Positions 41,867-50,759 of a DNA stretch of 64,000 nucleotides are shown piece after piece; within the stretch, counting starts at the first letter, position 1; each line of letters opens with the position of its first letter. The position numbers were made by a program, and so were the translations under genes. Source of the DNA: Pseudomonadota bacterium (GTDB lineage Bacteria; Pseudomonadota; Gammaproteobacteria; Steroidobacterales; Steroidobacteraceae). The DNA is taken from the NCBI GenBank assembly GCA_021847105.1, contig JAJZUT010000004.1, forward strand, positions 161,976 to 225,975, read 5' to 3'. Below the pieces are notes generated by a model. That model saw only the letters and a list, made by a program, of their open reading frames with translations, was not told where the DNA came from and did no database searches.

Positions 41867-44131
41867 TTACACCGTCACTTCGGGCTGCGCCGTTGCCGTG
41901 CACTCCAGTTCCAGACGCGAGCCGTCGGCCGCGACTGACACGCGCACCTGGCCACCCCCGACGAGCCGGCCGAACAGCAGCTCCTCGGCGAGCGGGCGCT
42001 TGATGAACTCCTGAATCGTGCGGGCCATCGGGCGTGCGCCCATCTTCGGGTCATAACCCCGCGCGGCGATCCAGCGCCGTGCCGCATCGTCGAGGGAGAT
42101 CGTCACGCCCTTCTGCTCGAGTTGCATCTCCACCTCGAGGATCAGCTTGTCGACCACCCGCTCGATGGTGGTCTCATCGAGACTCGAGAACTGAATGATC
42201 GCATCGAGGCGGTTGCGGAACTCCGGAGTGAACAGCCGCCGGATCGCCTCCATGCCGTCGGTGGCGTTGTCCTGCTGCGTGAAGCCGATCGAGGGCCGGG
42301 CCATCTCCTGCGCCCCGGCGTTGGTGGTCATGACGATGATGACGTGGCGAAAGTCGGCCTTGCGCCCGTTGTTGTCGGTGAGCGTGCCGTGATCCATCAC
42401 CTGCAGCAGCAGGTTGAACACATCCGGATGCGCCTTCTCGATCTCATCGAGTAGCAACACACAGTGCGGATGCTTGGTGATCGCCTCGGTGAGCAGCCCG
42501 CCCTGATCGAAGCCGACGTAACCCGGCGGCGCCCCGATCAGCCGCGAAACGGTGTGCCGTTCCATGTATTCGGACATGTCGAAACGCAGGAACTCCACCC
42601 CGAGGGTGATGGCGAGCTGGCGGGTGACCTCGGTCTTGCCGACCCCGGTGGGGCCTGCGAAGAGGAAACTGCCGACGGGCTTGCGCTGATCGCCGAGCCC
42701 GGAGCGGGCCATCTTGATCGCCGCGGCCAACGCCTCGATGGCCTTGTCCTGCCCGAAAATCACTAACTTCAAATTGCGCTCGAGGCTGCGCAGCACCTCG
42801 CGATCGGAGGTCGAGACGCTCTTTGGCGGAATGCGCGCCATGCGCGCCACCACGTCCTCGATGTGCGTCACCTCGATCGCCGCAGGGCGCTCGCCAATGG
42901 GCTTCAGGCGCTGGCGCGCTCCGGCCTCATCGACGACGTCGATTGCCTTGTCGGGCAGATGGCGCTCGTTGATATGGCGCGCGGCCAGCTCGGCGGCCGC
43001 CTTCAACGCCTCGGGGGTGTACGGGATGCCGTGATGCTCCTCGAAGCGGCCCTTCAAGCCGAGCAGGATCTCCACGGTCTCGGCCACCGAGGGCTCGGTC
43101 ACGTCGATCTTTTGGAACCGGCGCGCCAGGGCGTGATCCTTCTCGAAAATGCCGCGGTATTCCTGATAGGTGGTCGAGCCGATGCAGCGGATCTCCCCGT
43201 TGGTGAGCACGGGCTTGATCAGATTCGAGGCATCCATCACGCCGCCGGAGGCCGCGCCGGCGCCGATGACGGTGTGGATCTCATCGATGAACAGAATCGC
43301 CCCGGGGAGCTTCTTCAGCTCACCGATCACGCCCTTCAGGCGCTTCTCGAAATCTCCGCGGTACTTGGTTCCGGCGATGAGCGCGCCCATGTCGAGCGCG
43401 TAGATCGTGCAATCGACGAGCACCTCGGGCACCTGCCCCTCGACGATCAGGCGGGCGAGCCCCTCGGCGATCGCGGTCTTGCCGACGCCCGCCTCCCCGA
43501 CGTACAGCGGGTTGTTCTTGCGACGGCGGCAGAGGATCTCGATGGTGCGCTCGACTTCGAGCTTGCGCCCGATGAGCGGATCGATGCGCCCCTCCTGCGC
43601 CATGCGATTTAAGTTGGTGGTGTATTTGTCGAGCGCGCCACCGCCTTCCGGATCGCGCTCCTCGGCCTGCTGCGGCTCCTCGCTCGCTTTCTCCTCGGCA
43701 AGCTTGGAGAGCCCGTGGGAGATGTAGTTGACGACATCGAGCCGCGTGATGTGCTGGCGGTTGAGCAGAAACACCGCGTGGCTCTGCTTCTCGCTGAAGA
43801 TCGCCACCAGCACGTTCGCGACGCCGACTTCCTTGCGGCCGCTCGATTGCACGTGAAACACCGCGCGCTGCAGCACACGCTGAAAGCCCAATGTCGGCTG
43901 CACCTCGTGCTCGGCGCCCTCGGCCACGCGTGGGGTCGACTGCTCGATGTGCTCCTTCAGCTCCTGGCGCAGACGGCTCAGGTCAGCCCCACAGGCGCGC
44001 AGCACTTCACGCACGCGCGGTGTGTCGAGTATCGCGAGCAGCAGATGCTCGACCGTGAGGTACTCGTGACGCGCCTCGCGGGCCTGGTGGAACGCGTCGT
44101 TCAGACAGAATTCAAGCTCGTTCGACAGCAC
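41867..44131 (-). CDS. clpA: ATP-dependent Clp protease ATP-binding subunit ClpA
   Basis: 754 residues from GTG 44131. The N-terminal double Clp_N repeat (binding ClpS) spans about 1-145. AAA+ module 1 has GEAGVGKTA and the Walker B FIDEIHTVIGAG; module 2 has GPTGVGKTEVTRQLA and LLLDEIEKAHPDVFN. The ClpP-binding IGF-type loop is GFTQQD-proximal and not fully clear. It unfolds N-degron and SsrA-tagged proteins and passes them to ClpP, which is not encoded here. clpS lies 21 bases upstream. Confidence 0.97.
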   Translation of the reverse strand: MLSNELEFCLNDAFHQAREARHEYLTVEHLLLAILDTPRVREVLRACGADLSRLRQELKEHIEQSTPRVAEGAEHEVQPTLGFQRVLQRAVFHVQSSGRKEVGVANVLVAIFSEKQSHAVFLLNRQHITRLDVVNYISHGLSKLAEEKASEEPQQAEERDPEGGGALDKYTTNLNRMAQEGRIDPLIGRKLEVERTIEILCRRRKNNPLYVGEAGVGKTAIAEGLARLIVEGQVPEVLVDCTIYALDMGALIAGTKYRGDFEKRLKGVIGELKKLPGAILFIDEIHTVIGAGAASGGVMDASNLIKPVLTNGEIRCIGSTTYQEYRGIFEKDHALARRFQKIDVTEPSVAETVEILLGLKGRFEEHHGIPYTPEALKAAAELAARHINERHLPDKAIDVVDEAGARQRLKPIGERPAAIEVTHIEDVVARMARIPPKSVSTSDREVLRSLERNLKLVIFGQDKAIEALAAAIKMARSGLGDQRKPVGSFLFAGPTGVGKTEVTRQLAITLGVEFLRFDMSEYMERHTVSRLIGAPPGYVGFDQGGLLTEAITKHPHCVLLLDEIEKAHPDVFNLLLQVMDHGTLTDNNGRKADFRHVIIVMTTNAGAQEMARPSIGFTQQDNATDGMEAIRRLFTPEFRNRLDAIIQFSSLDETTIERVVDKLILEVEMQLEQKGVTISLDDAARRWIAARGYDPKMGARPMARTIQEFIKRPLAEELLFGRLVGGGQVRVSVAADGSRLELECTATAQPEVTV

Positions 44132-44152
44132 TTTAATCGAGCCTCTTGCCGT

Positions 44153-44473
44153 TCACGCCTCTTCCAGCGTGCACATCAACGGGTGCTGGTTGTCACGCGC
44201 GTAGGTGGTGACCTGCGCGACCTTGGTTTCGGCGATCTCGAAGGTGAACACCCCGCATACCCCCTTACCCTGAGTGTGCACTTCCAGCATGATACGCGTT
44301 GCCGTCGGCCGGTCGAGGCTGAAGAACTTCTCCAGCACGTCGACCACGAATTCCATCGGGGTGTAATCGTCGTTCAGCAGCACCACCCGGAACAGTGGCG
44401 GCGGCTTGACCTGCGGCCGCGCCTCCTCGACGAGTACCCCGGTATCGGGACGGGTCGGATGGGGGTCGCTCAT
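44153..44473 (-). CDS. clpS: ATP-dependent Clp protease adaptor ClpS
   Basis: 106 residues from ATG 44473; an upstream extension is Arg-rich and non-homologous. Family core: [55 protein letters not shown]. The N-degron pocket residues (Asn-Asp-Asp, Met, His) are present. It delivers Leu/Phe/Trp/Tyr N-degron proteins to ClpA, matching the nearby aat gene. A promoter-like CTATAA only eight bases before the ATG suggests a leaderless transcript. Confidence 0.96.
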   Translation of the reverse strand: MSDPHPTRPDTGVLVEEARPQVKPPPLFRVVLLNDDYTPMEFVVDVLEKFFSLDRPTATRIMLEVHTQGKGVCGVFTFEIAETKVAQVTTYARDNQHPLMCTLEEA

Positions 44474-44480
44474 GGGCTCT

Positions 44481-44508
44481 TTATAGGGTGGCCGACGGCG
44501 CAACACAA
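44481..44508 (-). promoter_or_regulatory. Possible clpS promoter
   Basis: Reading on the minus strand: TTGTGT (44508-44503), 16 bases, CTATAA (44486-44481). Transcription would start within a few bases of the clpS ATG. A 10-bp GC hairpin (GGCCGCCGCC at 44510-44519 with its complement at 44527-44536) lies immediately upstream. Confidence 0.35.
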
Positions 44509-44676
44509 GGGCCGCCGCCCCCCGGCGGCGGCGGCCGGCCAATCCGCGATCGTGGTCTCAAACAGAAACAAGCGCTTGTGAGCGGAACCGGCAGCCCCGT
44601 ATCATTGATCGCATGCCGCCGTCGCACGATGTGGGCGTTTTACGGTCTACCTTCTACCGAACATGCTGAAGCATCG

Positions 44677-45657
44677 ATGAGCACCGCGTCCTGGCTCGAA
44701 GGATTCCGCTCCGGCGATCCGTGGCGCAACCGGCTGCTCAACCGTGCGCCCGGGATTCTGGTCGCGGTGCTCGCCCTTGCCCTCGCCACGCAGGCTGCGC
44801 TGCTCGTGACCGATCTGGCCGGCGGGGATGCCGTACCGGCCGCGCCCCTGGCGAGCTGGCATCCGCATGCCCGCGGTACGGACGTCGCTGAACTTATCGC
44901 GAGCCACCTGTTCGGCATTGCTCCGCCCTCAACCGAACCGCTCTCGGCCAATGCCCCGCAGACCGACCTGCCGCTGGTGCTCACCGGGGTGATCGCCGCG
45001 CACGATCCGGCCGAGGGGCTGGCGATCCTCGGGCCGAACGCGCAGAGCGTGAGGGTCTACGCTGTCGGGGACAGCGTGCCCGGAGGGGCGACGCTTGCCG
45101 GCGTGCTGCCGAGCAAGGTGCTGCTGCGCCGCAATGGGGTATTGCAATCGCTGGCGTTACCGCAGCAGGCGCCGCCCGGGGCGGCCCCTCCGAGCGCCGC
45201 GACGCTGCCCCCCGAGGAGACCCGCGCACCGCAGTTCGTCGCCCGCATGCGCGCCCTCGTCGCCCGGCGTCCGCAGATTCTCACCGAACTGCTGCGCCCG
45301 GAGCTGGTGCTCGCCAACGGTCGTCCGCTCGGCTATCGGGTCTACCCGGGCAGTGACCCGCTCGCCTTCGCCCGCCTCGGTCTCAAGCCGGGCGATCTGG
45401 TCCTGCAGATCAATGGCACGCCGCTCACCGATCCGGCCCAGGACCAGCAGATCCTCAACACCCTTGGCTCCTCGAGCGAGGCGACGGTGACCGTGCTGCG
45501 CAACGGCATGCAGCGCGTGCTCACGCTCGATCTGGCGCAGGTCGAGCAGGCCGCCCAGTCCCTGCCCCCACCCGCCGCCACCGGCGGCCCGAAGAGCGCG
45601 CCGCACGCGCTGCCCTTTGGCGCCATGCTGCACAACGCGAGCGCGCCGCCGCGATGA
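44677..45657 (+). CDS. gspC: Type II secretion protein GspC
   Basis: 326 residues from ATG 44677; the frame is open further upstream but without homology. One N-terminal transmembrane helix (AVLALALATQAALLV), then the HR domain (ELIASHLFGIAPPS ... LPLVLTGVIAAHDP ... VYAVGDSVPGGATL). After a Pro/Ala linker comes a C-terminal PDZ domain (FARLGLKPGDLVLQINGTPL). It links the inner-membrane platform to the GspD secretin. Its stop overlaps gspD. Confidence 0.9.
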   Translation: MSTASWLEGFRSGDPWRNRLLNRAPGILVAVLALALATQAALLVTDLAGGDAVPAAPLASWHPHARGTDVAELIASHLFGIAPPSTEPLSANAPQTDLPLVLTGVIAAHDPAEGLAILGPNAQSVRVYAVGDSVPGGATLAGVLPSKVLLRRNGVLQSLALPQQAPPGAAPPSAATLPPEETRAPQFVARMRALVARRPQILTELLRPELVLANGRPLGYRVYPGSDPLAFARLGLKPGDLVLQINGTPLTDPAQDQQILNTLGSSSEATVTVLRNGMQRVLTLDLAQVEQAAQSLPPPAATGGPKSAPHALPFGAMLHNASAPPR

Positions 45658-47693
45658 GGAAGGTCTTTGTGAAAGGTCTGCGCTGGTTCGTGTTCTGCGT
45701 GTTTGCCACCGCCCTGATCGGTGGCCCCCTCGCGCGCGCCGCCGGCGCGGCCAGCATCACGCCAAATTTCAAGGACGCCAACATCCGCCAGATCATCCAG
45801 GCGGTCAGCGCGGCCACCGGCAAGGACTTCATCCTCGACCCGCGGGTCAACGCCCAGGTGACGATGTACTCCTCGACGCCGCTCACCCCGGCGGCGTTTT
45901 ATCAGGCGTTTCTGTCCATTCTGCAGGTCTACGGTTATATCGCGGTGCCCTCCGGTCAGCACATCGTGAAGATCGTGCCGAATGCCGATGAGCGGCAGAT
46001 GCCCTCGATCCTGCTGCCCAAGCGCGTCAGCTCGAGCTCGGATGAGCTGGTCACGCAGGTGATTCCCGTCAAGAACGTCAGCGCCGCGGAGCTGGTGCCG
46101 ATTCTGCGCCCGCTGGTACCGGAGTGGGGCCATCTGGCGGCCTACCCGCCGTCGAACATCCTGATCATCTCCGACCGCGCCAGCAACGTCTATCGCATCA
46201 TGCGCATCGTCAAGCGCATCGACCGCGTCGGCAACCAGGACGTGGACGTCATGCCGCTGCGCAACGCCTCGGCCACACAGGTCGTGCAGGTGATCAACCA
46301 GCTCTACCAGGGCCAGGCGACCGCGCAGATGGGTCGCACCTTCAAGGTGGTGGCCGATGAGCGCACCAACAGCGTGCTGATCAGCGGCGATCCGGCCGAG
46401 CGGCTGCGCATCCGCGCGCTCGTCGCCGAGCTCGACACGCCCTCGGCGGCCGGCGGCGACACCCGCGTGGTGTATCTGCACTACGCGAGCGCCAAGGAGC
46501 TCGCCCCGAAGCTCAAGGAGCAGATGCAGGAGCTCGCGCAGATCGCCACCGCCGGCAACGTCAAGGGTGCCGCCCAGACGGCGGCCGAGAAGAACGCGCT
46601 CGTCTGGGCCGACACGCAAAACAACGCCTTGGTGATCACCGCGCCGCCGAAGGTGATGCGCACCATTCTTGGCATCGTCGCACAGCTCGACATCCGCCGC
46701 CCGCAGGTACTGGTGCAGGCCATCATCGCCGAAGTCGACGTCAACAAGACCGACGACCTCGGGGTGAACTGGGCGGCCTACTCGCAGGTCGACAAGCTGC
46801 CGCTCGGCGGATTCGTCGAGCCGGTCGGCGGCACCAGCATCGTCGACCTCGTCGCCGCGGCGAAGAACCCGGCAAACCTGACCACCTCGCTCCTCGAAGG
46901 GACGACGATCGGCATCGGCACGATCTCGGCGGGCGGGGTGTCGTTCGCCGCCATGCTGCGCGCTCTGCGCGGCAACAACAATACCAACATCGTGGCCACG
47001 CCCTCGGCGGTGACCATGGACAATCAGCAGGCGGTGCTGAAGTCGGTCGACGAGGTGCCCTTCGTCACCGGCCAGTACACCAATGCCTCGACCGTCACCA
47101 GCGGCACGGTGACGCCCTTCCAGACGGTGCAGCGCGAGGAGGTCGGCACCATATTGAAGGTGACGCCGACCATCTCGGCGACCGGCAACTCGGTGATGCT
47201 CAAGATCTCGGTGGAGAGCTCGAGCGTGCTGCCCACTTCGGTCTCGACCGTCGATCCGACCACCCAGAAGCGCAGCATCACCACCAACGTGCTCATCCAG
47301 AACAAGGGCATCGTGGTGCTCGGCGGCCTGATCGAGAACTCCCAGGACCGCAACCACAACAGCATGCCCTATCTCGGCGGCATTCCGGTGCTCGGCTGGC
47401 TGTTCAAATCGCGCAATGACACCGCCTCGCGCAGCAACCTGATGATCTTCATCAAGCCGACCATTCTGCGCGACCAGAACGAAGCCTCGAGCGAGAGCAA
47501 CCTCAACTACCGCTACATGCTCGAGCAGGAAGGCGCCCTGCCCGCGCCGGAGTTTCCGCACCTGTTGCCCGGCGAACCGTCACCGCGCCTGCCGCCGCTG
47601 CCGCCGAGCACGCCCGCGAGCGCGCCGGCCGGTGCGGCGGTGAAGCCGGCACCGGCGGCAGCCGCCGGTGCAAGCAGTCCGCCGAAGCCGTGA
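45654..47693 (+). CDS. gspD: Type II secretion secretin GspD
   Basis: 679 residues, ATG overlapping gspC. A signal peptide ends near ARAAG. N0 domain ([20 protein letters not shown]), N1 to N3 repeats ([36 protein letters not shown]), then the secretin core ([49 protein letters not shown]). The C-terminus is Pro/Ala-rich after the S domain. It forms the outer-membrane pore of the T2SS. Confidence 0.96.
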   Translation: MRKVFVKGLRWFVFCVFATALIGGPLARAAGAASITPNFKDANIRQIIQAVSAATGKDFILDPRVNAQVTMYSSTPLTPAAFYQAFLSILQVYGYIAVPSGQHIVKIVPNADERQMPSILLPKRVSSSSDELVTQVIPVKNVSAAELVPILRPLVPEWGHLAAYPPSNILIISDRASNVYRIMRIVKRIDRVGNQDVDVMPLRNASATQVVQVINQLYQGQATAQMGRTFKVVADERTNSVLISGDPAERLRIRALVAELDTPSAAGGDTRVVYLHYASAKELAPKLKEQMQELAQIATAGNVKGAAQTAAEKNALVWADTQNNALVITAPPKVMRTILGIVAQLDIRRPQVLVQAIIAEVDVNKTDDLGVNWAAYSQVDKLPLGGFVEPVGGTSIVDLVAAAKNPANLTTSLLEGTTIGIGTISAGGVSFAAMLRALRGNNNTNIVATPSAVTMDNQQAVLKSVDEVPFVTGQYTNASTVTSGTVTPFQTVQREEVGTILKVTPTISATGNSVMLKISVESSSVLPTSVSTVDPTTQKRSITTNVLIQNKGIVVLGGLIENSQDRNHNSMPYLGGIPVLGWLFKSRNDTASRSNLMIFIKPTILRDQNEASSESNLNYRYMLEQEGALPAPEFPHLLPGEPSPRLPPLPPSTPASAPAGAAVKPAPAAAAGASSPPKP

Positions 47694-49192
47694 ACGAACC
47701 GTCGCGCGTCGCCACCGCAGCCCCGGGCACCGGCTTTCCGCGCCTGCCGTTCGCCTTCGCCAAGCGCCACGGGGTGCTGGTGAAGACGCTGAGCGAGGAC
47801 AGCGCCGAGTGCGTCTGCCGCGAACACGCCTCCCCCCTCGGCCTCGCCGAGGCGCGCCGGGTGCTCGGTCGCCCGATCCGCCTCGCGCGCGTGTCGGCGG
47901 AGGAATTCGACCGGCTGCTGCAGCAGGTGTACGAGGCCGGCTCGGACGCCATGCAGGCGGTCGAGGGGCTCAATGAGACCGAGGACCTCGCCCACCTCGC
48001 CCAGGAGCTGCCCGAGCAGGCCGACCTGCTCGACAGCGACGATGACGCGCCCATCATCCGCCTGATCAATGCCGTGCTCACCCAGGCGGTGAAGGAGAAC
48101 GCCTCGGACATTCACATCGAGCCGTTCGAGAACCGCCTGGTGGTGCGCTTTCGGGTCGATGGGGTGCTGCGCGAAGTGCTGCAGTCGAAGCGGGCCGTGG
48201 CGCCGCTGGTGGTCTCGCGCATCAAGGTCATGTCGAAGCTCGACATCGCCGAGAAGCGTCTGCCGCAGGACGGACGGATCAGTCTGCGCATCGCCGGCCG
48301 CGCGGTGGACGTGCGCGTGTCGACCATCCCGGCCGGTTACGGCGAGCGGGTGGTGCTGCGTATGCTCGACAAGCAGGCCGGCCGGCTCGAGCTCACCGCC
48401 CTCGGCATGGACCCGGGCACCGAGCGCCTGATCGATGAGCTCATTCACAAACCGCACGGCATCCTGCTGGTCACGGGCCCGACCGGCTCGGGCAAGACTA
48501 CGACGCTGTACGCGGCGCTCGAGCGGCTGAACGACAATACCCGCAACATCATGACGGTCGAGGATCCGATCGAGTACTACATCGACGGCATCGGCCAGAC
48601 TCAGGTCAACACCAAGGTGGAGATGACCTTCGCGCGCGGCCTGCGCGCGATCCTGCGCCAGGATCCCGATGTGGTGATGATCGGGGAGATCCGCGACCTT
48701 GAGACCGCGCAGATCGCCGTGCAGGCGAGCCTCACCGGCCACCTCGTGCTCTCGACGCTGCACACCAACACCGCTGCGGGGGCGGTCACCCGCCTGCGCG
48801 ACATGGGCATCGAGCCGTTTCTGCTCTCCTCGAGTCTGATCGGCGTGCTCGCCCAGCGCCTGGTGAGAGTGCTCAACCCCTCGACCAAGCGGCCGTTCGA
48901 GGCCGGCGAGACCGAGCGGCGCCTGCTCAACCTGCCGCTCGGCGGTCCGACCCCGACTCTGTACCGCGCCGGCGAGGACGCCATGGGGGGCTACCGCGGC
49001 CGCTCGGGCATCTACGAGCTGATCGTGGCCGATGACACGCTGCGCACGATGATTCACGATGGGGCGAGCGAGCAGCAGATCGAGCGGCACGCGCGCCGCA
49101 CCACCCCCTCGATCCGCGACCACGGCCGCATGCGCGTGCTGCGCGGGGAGACGACCATAGAAGAAGTGCTGCGGGTGACGCGGGAAGACTGA
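47690..49192 (+). CDS. gspE: Type II secretion ATPase GspE (no tetracysteine motif)
   Basis: 500 residues from GTG 47690, overlapping gspD. N1E/N2E domains, then the ATPase core with Walker [16 protein letters not shown], the Asp box [11 protein letters not shown], Walker [17 protein letters not shown] and the His box [15 protein letters not shown]. The usual zinc tetracysteine insert near the C-terminus is missing: the segment [17 protein letters not shown] to [15 protein letters not shown] has no cysteines. It powers pseudopilus assembly at the cytoplasmic face. Confidence 0.95.
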   Translation: MNEPSRVATAAPGTGFPRLPFAFAKRHGVLVKTLSEDSAECVCREHASPLGLAEARRVLGRPIRLARVSAEEFDRLLQQVYEAGSDAMQAVEGLNETEDLAHLAQELPEQADLLDSDDDAPIIRLINAVLTQAVKENASDIHIEPFENRLVVRFRVDGVLREVLQSKRAVAPLVVSRIKVMSKLDIAEKRLPQDGRISLRIAGRAVDVRVSTIPAGYGERVVLRMLDKQAGRLELTALGMDPGTERLIDELIHKPHGILLVTGPTGSGKTTTLYAALERLNDNTRNIMTVEDPIEYYIDGIGQTQVNTKVEMTFARGLRAILRQDPDVVMIGEIRDLETAQIAVQASLTGHLVLSTLHTNTAAGAVTRLRDMGIEPFLLSSSLIGVLAQRLVRVLNPSTKRPFEAGETERRLLNLPLGGPTPTLYRAGEDAMGGYRGRSGIYELIVADDTLRTMIHDGASEQQIERHARRTTPSIRDHGRMRVLRGETTIEEVLRVTRED

Positions 49193-49193
49193 C

Positions 49194-50408
49194 GTGGGGG
49201 CGTTCGAGTACACCGCACTCGATGCGAGCGGCAAGGAGCTCAAGGGCATCCTCGAAGGCGACACGCCGCGGCACATCCGCCAGCAGCTGCGCGAGCGCCA
49301 GCTGCTGCCGGTGGCGGTGAACGAGGTCGCCGAACGGGAAGCCGGACGCCAGCGCGCCTTCGGCGCGCTGCGGCGCGTCTCGGCAGCCGATGTCACCTTG
49401 CTCACTCGCCAGCTCGCGACCCTGGTACGCGCCGGACTGCCGCTCGAGGAGTCGCTGCTCGCCGTCTCGCAGCAGACCGAGAAACCACGGGTGCAAAGCA
49501 TTCTGCTCGGCGTTCGCTCGAAGGTGATGGAGGGACACACCCTCGCCGACGGACTGGCGGAGTTTCCGCGCGTGTTCCCGGAGATCTACCGTGCCACCGT
49601 GGCCGCCGGCGAGCAGGCCGGGCATCTCGACACGGTGCTCGAGCGCCTCGCCGACTACACCGAACGCCGCGAGGAGATCCGCCAGAAGATCCTCGCGGCC
49701 ATGCTCTACCCGATCGTGCTCACGGTGATGTGCTTTCTGATCGTGACCGCGTTGATGGTCTACGTCGTGCCGAAGGTGGTCTCGGTGTTCGAGGCGAGCA
49801 AAGCGGAACTGCCGCTGATCACCCGCATCCTGATCGGCACCAGTCACTTCCTGCGCGTGCACGGCATCTGGCTCGTGCTCGGAGCGGCGCTGGCGGTCGT
49901 GCTCGCACGCCGCTGGCTGCGCAACCCCGCGGCCCGCCGCCGCTTTCATCACCTGGTGCTGCGCCTGCCGCTCGCCGGCAAGCTGGTGCGCGGCTTCAAC
50001 ACCACACGCTTCCTGCGCACCTTCAGCATTCTCTCGGCGAGCGCCGTTCCGGTGCTCGATGCGCTGCGCATCGCCGGGGAGGTGGTGAGCAGCCTGCCGA
50101 TGCGCGATGCGGTGCTCGAGGCGGCCGAGCGGGTGCGCGAGGGCGCGCCGATCGGCCGCTCGCTCGCGGTGAGCAAACTGTTCCCCCCCATGGCCATCCA
50201 TCTGATCTCGAGCGGCGAGTCGAGCGGGGAGCTCGACACCATGCTCGATCAGGCCGCCGCCAGCCAGGAGCGCGAGCTCGACGCAATCATGGCCGCGATG
50301 GTCGGGCTGCTCGGTCCACTCCTGATCGTGGTGATGGGGCTGTTCGTCATGGGCATCGTTTTTGCAATGCTGCTGCCGATCTTCCGCCTCGATGATCTGA
50401 TTCACTAA
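49194..50408 (+). CDS. gspF: Type II secretion platform protein GspF
   Basis: 404 residues from GTG 49194, one base after gspE. N-terminal FEYTALDASGKELKG, two T2SSF cytoplasmic domains (LTRQLATLVRAGLPLEESL; FLRTFSILSASAVPVLDALR) and three transmembrane helices, the last MGLFVMGIVFAMLLPIF. It connects GspE to the pseudopilus. No gspG-N follow, so the pseudopilins and GspL/M must be elsewhere. Confidence 0.95.
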   Translation: MGAFEYTALDASGKELKGILEGDTPRHIRQQLRERQLLPVAVNEVAEREAGRQRAFGALRRVSAADVTLLTRQLATLVRAGLPLEESLLAVSQQTEKPRVQSILLGVRSKVMEGHTLADGLAEFPRVFPEIYRATVAAGEQAGHLDTVLERLADYTERREEIRQKILAAMLYPIVLTVMCFLIVTALMVYVVPKVVSVFEASKAELPLITRILIGTSHFLRVHGIWLVLGAALAVVLARRWLRNPAARRRFHHLVLRLPLAGKLVRGFNTTRFLRTFSILSASAVPVLDALRIAGEVVSSLPMRDAVLEAAERVREGAPIGRSLAVSKLFPPMAIHLISSGESSGELDTMLDQAAASQERELDAIMAAMVGLLGPLLIVVMGLFVMGIVFAMLLPIFRLDDLIH

Positions 50409-50483
50409 TGACACCGTTGCGCTCGGCGCGGCATGTGATTTAATTCTGCGCACCCTCCCCAAGGCGGGAACCCGGCGTGTCAC

Positions 50484-50744
50484 ATGAGTGAGAAATCCGA
50501 GTCGGAAGAGTTTGAGGACGAGGAAGAACCGGTCGTCGAAGAAGGCGATGTCGACCTCGACCAGGTTATCAAGGATCTCGATCTGGCCAAACACCGCGAA
50601 CCGAAAGCCGGCGATCCGGCCTGGCGGCGGCTCGAACGGCTGTTCGAGGAGAAACACACCGCCGAGCTCACCAGCGACTTCGAGGACTATGACATCGGCG
50701 ATGAGACGGATGAGTCCGTCCGGTCCCGGCGACGCAAGAAGTGA
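50484..50744 (+). CDS. Acidic small protein of unknown function
   Basis: 86 residues. The N-terminal third is very acidic (ESEEFEDEEEPVVEEGDVDL). A middle segment DPAWRRLERLFEEKHTAELT and DFEDYDIGDE follow, and it ends with the basic RSRRRKK. Resembles small conserved gammaproteobacterial proteins of unknown role; no domain recognised. It lies 75 bases after gspF, perhaps co-transcribed, and is convergent with dnaE2. GC bias at codon position three supports coding. Confidence 0.65.
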   Translation: MSEKSESEEFEDEEEPVVEEGDVDLDQVIKDLDLAKHREPKAGDPAWRRLERLFEEKHTAELTSDFEDYDIGDETDESVRSRRRKK

Positions 50745-50759
50745 CCGCCCCGCCGGCGG

